DNA of 64,000 nucleotides from JBAYIE01 sp965279165 (lineage in GTDB: Bacteria > Bacteroidota > Bacteroidia > UKL13-3), in contig OZ257140.1 in NCBI GenBank assembly GCA_965279165.1, forward strand, positions 62,001 through 126,000, written 5' to 3'. Numbering within the stretch: the stretch's first letter is position 1; every line of letters begins with the position of its first letter. This document shows, piece after piece, positions 60,666-64,000 of this stretch. A program made the position numbers and the translations under genes. Below the pieces are notes generated by a model. It worked only from the letters and a program-made list of their open reading frames with translations. It did no database searches and had not been told where the DNA came from.

Positions 60666-62378
60666 ATGGCAAACCTCGACCGCAAATCCTTTTTGAAGCA
60701 AGCAGCAGGTGCTTTATTAGACAATCCGCCGGCAAGTAAGGTTACTTATGTAGACCCTTCTAACAAAGACTTACCAAGGCATTTAACAAAAACCACCACC
60801 GGCATTGATCCCTTTGCAGGAACGTATACGGATGCGCATATTTTGCATTTATTGAGGAGAACCTTACCGGGAGTAAGCAAATCGGATTTCGATTTTTTTA
60901 AAACAAAATCGATGAGCGATGCGGTTGATTATTTATTATCCTTACCTCCTAACCCACCTCCACCTCCCGTTAATACATACAGTTATAATACAAACCTACC
61001 GGATGCTGCTGTTCCAATTGGCCAAACATGGGTAAATGCAGCGGCAAATCCTTTACTTGAAGGTGCAAGAAGACAATCCTTAAAGTCATGGTGGATGGGA
61101 TTGATTGTACAACATGATCGCACCATCAGGGAAAAGATGAATTTGTTTTGGCATAACCATTTTGCTACAGAAAGTAACGTAATCCAGGATTCGCGGTTTT
61201 TATACAAACACCATGCGTTATTACGTGCCAATTGCTTGGGTAATTTTAAAAGTTTGGTTAGAGCCATAACCATTGACCCGGCTATGTTGGTATATTTAAA
61301 CGGTGAAGACAACAGCAAAAATGCTCCGGACGAAAATTATGGACGTGAATTACAAGAATTATTTACCATTGGTAAAAACCTTACCGACCATTATACCGAA
61401 GATGATGTAAAAGCTGCAGCCAAGGTGTTAACCGGTTGGAGAAATAACCGAAACGGAATTACTTCTTTCTTTGATAATACCAAGCACGATATCGGGGACA
61501 AACAATTTTCGTCCTTTTATAACAATACAAAAATTATCGGAAAAAACGGAACAACGGCAGGTGATGAAGAGTTGGATGCTTTGTTGGATATGATATTTGC
61601 ACATCCGGAAGTTGCCAAGCATATCTGCAGAAAACTATACCGTTATTTTATTTATTATGTAATCGACGAAAGCGTTGAAACCAATGTAATAGAACCATTG
61701 GCGGATGTATTCAGAAACAGTGGTTATAATATTAAAACAGCGGTTAGCACCTTGTTAAAAAGCGAACACTTTTTTGATCCACTTAACATGGGCTGTATGA
61801 TAAAGCAACCTATTGATTTTTTTGGAGGTGGTAGTAAAAATATGAATCTGGTATTTCCGGATAGCACCAATCTGCAAGCACAGTATGCGCATTGGTTATA
61901 TATTTCGCAGTATGCAGGTTTATGCGGACAGGATATAGGCGATCCTCCTAATGTGGCAGGATGGCCTGCCTATTACGAAGATCCACAGTTTTATGAATTA
62001 TGGATTAATTCCGATTCGTTACCTAAACGTAATTTATTTAGTGATTCGATGTTGTATACCGGGTATAATCGCAACAGCTTTAAACTAATGTATGATTGCA
62101 TTGCATTTGTTTCTCAATTTTCTGACCCATCGGATCCGAATAAACTTATCGACGAAATTACCAAGTTGATTTATGCGGTGGATATTTCGTCGACTGCCAA
62201 AGCCTCGGTAAAAACTTCCTTTTTATTATCCGGTCAAAGTACGGATGCTTACTGGACAAGCGCCTGGCTGGCATATTTAAACAACCCTGCCGATGTAATG
62301 GCCAAATCCACTGTTACTACCCGGTTACAAGCCATGATGAAGTATTTATTTGGTTTAGCAGAATACCAGTTGTCTTAA
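60666..62378 (+). CDS. DUF1800 protein
   Basis: 570 residues. The DUF1800 core is recognisable: HLLRRTLPGVSKSDFDF, KMNLFWHNHFATESNVIQDS, GRELQELFTIG, AAAKVLTGWRN, HICRKLYRYF, and GDPPNVAGWPAYYEDP near the C terminus. There is no clear signal peptide, though many such proteins are secreted. It is always found paired with a DUF1501 protein, here 18 bases downstream. The function is unknown. The pair has been suggested to work together on a secreted or surface substrate, but this is not shown. Confidence 0.92.
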   Translation: MANLDRKSFLKQAAGALLDNPPASKVTYVDPSNKDLPRHLTKTTTGIDPFAGTYTDAHILHLLRRTLPGVSKSDFDFFKTKSMSDAVDYLLSLPPNPPPPPVNTYSYNTNLPDAAVPIGQTWVNAAANPLLEGARRQSLKSWWMGLIVQHDRTIREKMNLFWHNHFATESNVIQDSRFLYKHHALLRANCLGNFKSLVRAITIDPAMLVYLNGEDNSKNAPDENYGRELQELFTIGKNLTDHYTEDDVKAAAKVLTGWRNNRNGITSFFDNTKHDIGDKQFSSFYNNTKIIGKNGTTAGDEELDALLDMIFAHPEVAKHICRKLYRYFIYYVIDESVETNVIEPLADVFRNSGYNIKTAVSTLLKSEHFFDPLNMGCMIKQPIDFFGGGSKNMNLVFPDSTNLQAQYAHWLYISQYAGLCGQDIGDPPNVAGWPAYYEDPQFYELWINSDSLPKRNLFSDSMLYTGYNRNSFKLMYDCIAFVSQFSDPSDPNKLIDEITKLIYAVDISSTAKASVKTSFLLSGQSTDAYWTSAWLAYLNNPADVMAKSTVTTRLQAMMKYLFGLAEYQLS

Positions 62379-62396
62379 TCCTAAACAAGAATCAAC

Positions 62397-63971
62397 ATGA
62401 AAAGAAAAGAATTTTTAGGAACCGGATTGGCAGGTGGTTTATTGCCACTGATGATCAATGGTTTTTCAATTAAGGCAATGGCCGATAATCCTCTGTTGCA
62501 GTTTTTAGGAAAAGCAGGAAACGATGATCGGGTTTTGGTCCTTATTCAATTGAATGGTGGTAATGATGGGTTGAATACCGTTTTACCAATTGACCAATAC
62601 GACAACTTAACCAATGCCAGGTCGAACATTATCATTCCCTCTAATAAAATTTTATCCTTATCAGGCAACACAAAAACAGGATTGCATCCTGCTTTAAGTG
62701 AAATCAGGGCATTATATGATAATGGCAATATTTCGATTATACAGAGTGTTGGCTATCCAAATCCCGACTATTCTCATTTCCGTTCAACCGATATTTGGCT
62801 AACCGCTTCGGATGCAGATAAGTTTGTTGACACGGGTTGGATGGGCAGGTATTTAGATACCAAATACCCCGGCTTTCCTACAGGATATCCAAATGCGACA
62901 TATCCTGATCCACCAGCTATTCAAATTGGAGCGATGATTTCTCCGGCATTACAAGGAAACAATTCCTCCTTTGGAATGAGCATCACAGATCCAAATTCTT
63001 TTTATCAGTTTGTAAGTGGAACGGTTGATCCTGCTCCCAATACTCCGGCCGGACATGAACTAACATATATCCGATTGGTGGTACAACAAACCCAATTGTA
63101 TTCTGGCTCTGTAAAAACAGCAGCGCAAAATGCAACCAACAAATCAACCTTATATACTACTGCAGGTCAAAATACCTTAAGCGACCAGTTAAAAATTGTA
63201 GCACAATTGATTGCAGGTGGTTTAAAAACAAAAGTGTATATGGTTAGTCTTGGTGGTTTTGATAACCATTCAGCCCAAGTTGTAAGTGGCGCAACCGAAA
63301 CCGGAACCCATGCTACCCTATTATCTAAAATTTCGGTTGCCGTGAATGCATTTCAGGATGATTGTGAAAAACTTGGTATAGCAGATCGGGTTTTAGGAAT
63401 GACCTTTTCAGAATTTGGACGACGCATCAAATCCAACGCAAGTTTAGGAACCGATCATGGCGCAGCGGCACCAATGTTCTTATTTGGCAAAAAAGTGAAT
63501 GGTGGTGTCTATGGGGCTAATCCTACGATTGGTGCAACTGTTGGTGTAAATGACAATATACCGATGCAAAACGATTTCCGTTCGGTATATGCTACAATAC
63601 TGAAGAACTGGTTTGAAGTTTCGGATACCGATATGGATACCGTGATGTTAAAATCCTTCCCATTGCTTGGATTTGTAAATGGCAGTACGGGTATAAATGA
63701 CGATATACACCTTCCTGAAGATGCGGTAAGCAATTATCCGAATCCGTGCAAGGATTTTACCATTATCCAGTTTAAAACCACAGGAGGACTATTAAGAATT
63801 CGTTTATTTAATAGCAGCGGACAATGCCTACAAACATTAGCTGAAGCAAACTATGCAGCAGGAAGCCATGAAATCAGATTGGATACCCAATCCTTACCGG
63901 GTGGTTTGTATTACTATCAAATCCAACAAGGCGGAGCGCAAGTGATGAAGAATTTGGTTGTGGTTAGGTAA
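62397..63971 (+). CDS. DUF1501 protein with T9SS sorting domain
   Basis: 524 residues, complete within the window. The N-terminal twin-arginine-free leader MKRKEFLGTGLAGGLLPLM looks like a signal peptide. The DUF1501 (sulfatase-like fold) core reads VLIQLNGGNDGLNTVLPI, GYPNPDYSHFRSTDIW, and FSEFGRRIKSNASLGTDHGAAAP. The C terminus is a type A sorting domain (NYPNPCKDFTIIQF ... RIRLFNSSGQCLQTLAE ... GGLYYYQIQQGG), so it is exported by the type IX system. It follows the DUF1800 gene with an 18-base gap. The catalytic role is unknown. Confidence 0.92.
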   Translation: MKRKEFLGTGLAGGLLPLMINGFSIKAMADNPLLQFLGKAGNDDRVLVLIQLNGGNDGLNTVLPIDQYDNLTNARSNIIIPSNKILSLSGNTKTGLHPALSEIRALYDNGNISIIQSVGYPNPDYSHFRSTDIWLTASDADKFVDTGWMGRYLDTKYPGFPTGYPNATYPDPPAIQIGAMISPALQGNNSSFGMSITDPNSFYQFVSGTVDPAPNTPAGHELTYIRLVVQQTQLYSGSVKTAAQNATNKSTLYTTAGQNTLSDQLKIVAQLIAGGLKTKVYMVSLGGFDNHSAQVVSGATETGTHATLLSKISVAVNAFQDDCEKLGIADRVLGMTFSEFGRRIKSNASLGTDHGAAAPMFLFGKKVNGGVYGANPTIGATVGVNDNIPMQNDFRSVYATILKNWFEVSDTDMDTVMLKSFPLLGFVNGSTGINDDIHLPEDAVSNYPNPCKDFTIIQFKTTGGLLRIRLFNSSGQCLQTLAEANYAAGSHEIRLDTQSLPGGLYYYQIQQGGAQVMKNLVVVR

Positions 63972-64000
63972 CTGATTGTGTTTTATCGATTGTAAAGCTT

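Overview
The window is chromosomal DNA from a Bacteroidota bacterium, most plausibly a Sphingobacteriales/Chitinophagales-type lineage. The family-level evidence is the type IX secretion (T9SS) C-terminal sorting domains, the exbB-exbD-exbD-tonB cluster, a gene for a CCDC81-like HU/SPOR protein, DUF1573 proteins, and start sites that lack Shine-Dalgarno sequences. Several promoters fit the Bacteroidota pattern (TTG, about 20 nt, TAnnTTTG). The DNA is AT-rich and densely coding. I see no prophage, no intact insertion sequence, no rRNA and no CRISPR array. The exact genus cannot be read from the window.

Layout. 0-6.3 kb: a membrane protein cut by the left edge, a transaminase/omega-amidase pair for keto-methylthiobutyrate recycling, a DUF1573 protein, an HtrA-like protease and an RluA pseudouridine synthase. 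6.4-7.6 kb: a large non-coding tandem array with 66-bp units. 7.7-10.9 kb: a GT39-like glycosyltransferase and a Wzi-like outer-membrane protein. 11-13.2 kb: an autoregulated PadR/PspC pair. 13.4-18.1 kb: OsmC, RNase P RNA, polyphosphate kinase and a TPR protein. 18.2-25.6 kb (minus strand): a T9SS cargo / membrane LuxR / 4-TM operon, a DEAD-box helicase, EamA, lipoyl synthase and NAD(P)HX repair. 25.7-32.0 kb: smpB, then an ExbB-ExbD-ExbD-TonB-small membrane protein-PstS-like lipoprotein-TPR operon. 32-36.8 kb: Hpt, NlpC/P60, peroxiredoxin, tRNA-Arg, MarR, a YceI gene with an in-frame stop, an alkyltransferase and an HU/SPOR protein. 37-45 kb: gyrA, an M1 peptidase with sorting domains at both ends, nadB-nadA. 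45-49.2 kb: hydroxyacyl-CoA dehydrogenase, an XRE regulator with a perfect operator, a HEAT-like protein, a DCC protein and purB. 49.2-49.5 kb: a second tandem hairpin array. 49.6-55 kb: lipid hydroxylase, BrkB, thioesterase, a 29-residue microprotein, fcl-gmd, a short asparaginase-domain protein. 55.5-64 kb: a stand-alone 2-oxoacid oxidoreductase alpha subunit, a Fic protein with repeated operator-like boxes, a dispersed hairpin cluster, an ALDH8-like dehydrogenase, and a DUF1800/DUF1501-T9SS pair.

How genes work together. The ExbBD/TonB cluster would energise outer-membrane import. nadB-nadA make quinolinate for NAD, and the NnrE/NnrD fusion repairs damaged NAD(P)H. gmd-fcl make GDP-L-fucose for surface glycans, to which the GT39-like and Wzi-like pair may also contribute. 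The DUF1800/DUF1501 pair, the M1 peptidase and the 309-residue protein point to heavy use of T9SS export.

The most unusual signal is a family of non-coding hairpin repeats built on AATCCCGTCAGGGATT. It forms arrays of 66-bp and 48-bp period in two gaps between convergent genes and a loose cluster upstream of fic. The 66-bp array is polar: perfect palindromes and a recent three-unit duplication lie at its right end and decayed units at its left end. Other notable points are the amber codon in yceI, the doubled sorting domain, a probable CTG start of the helicase, and several operator-like inverted repeats.
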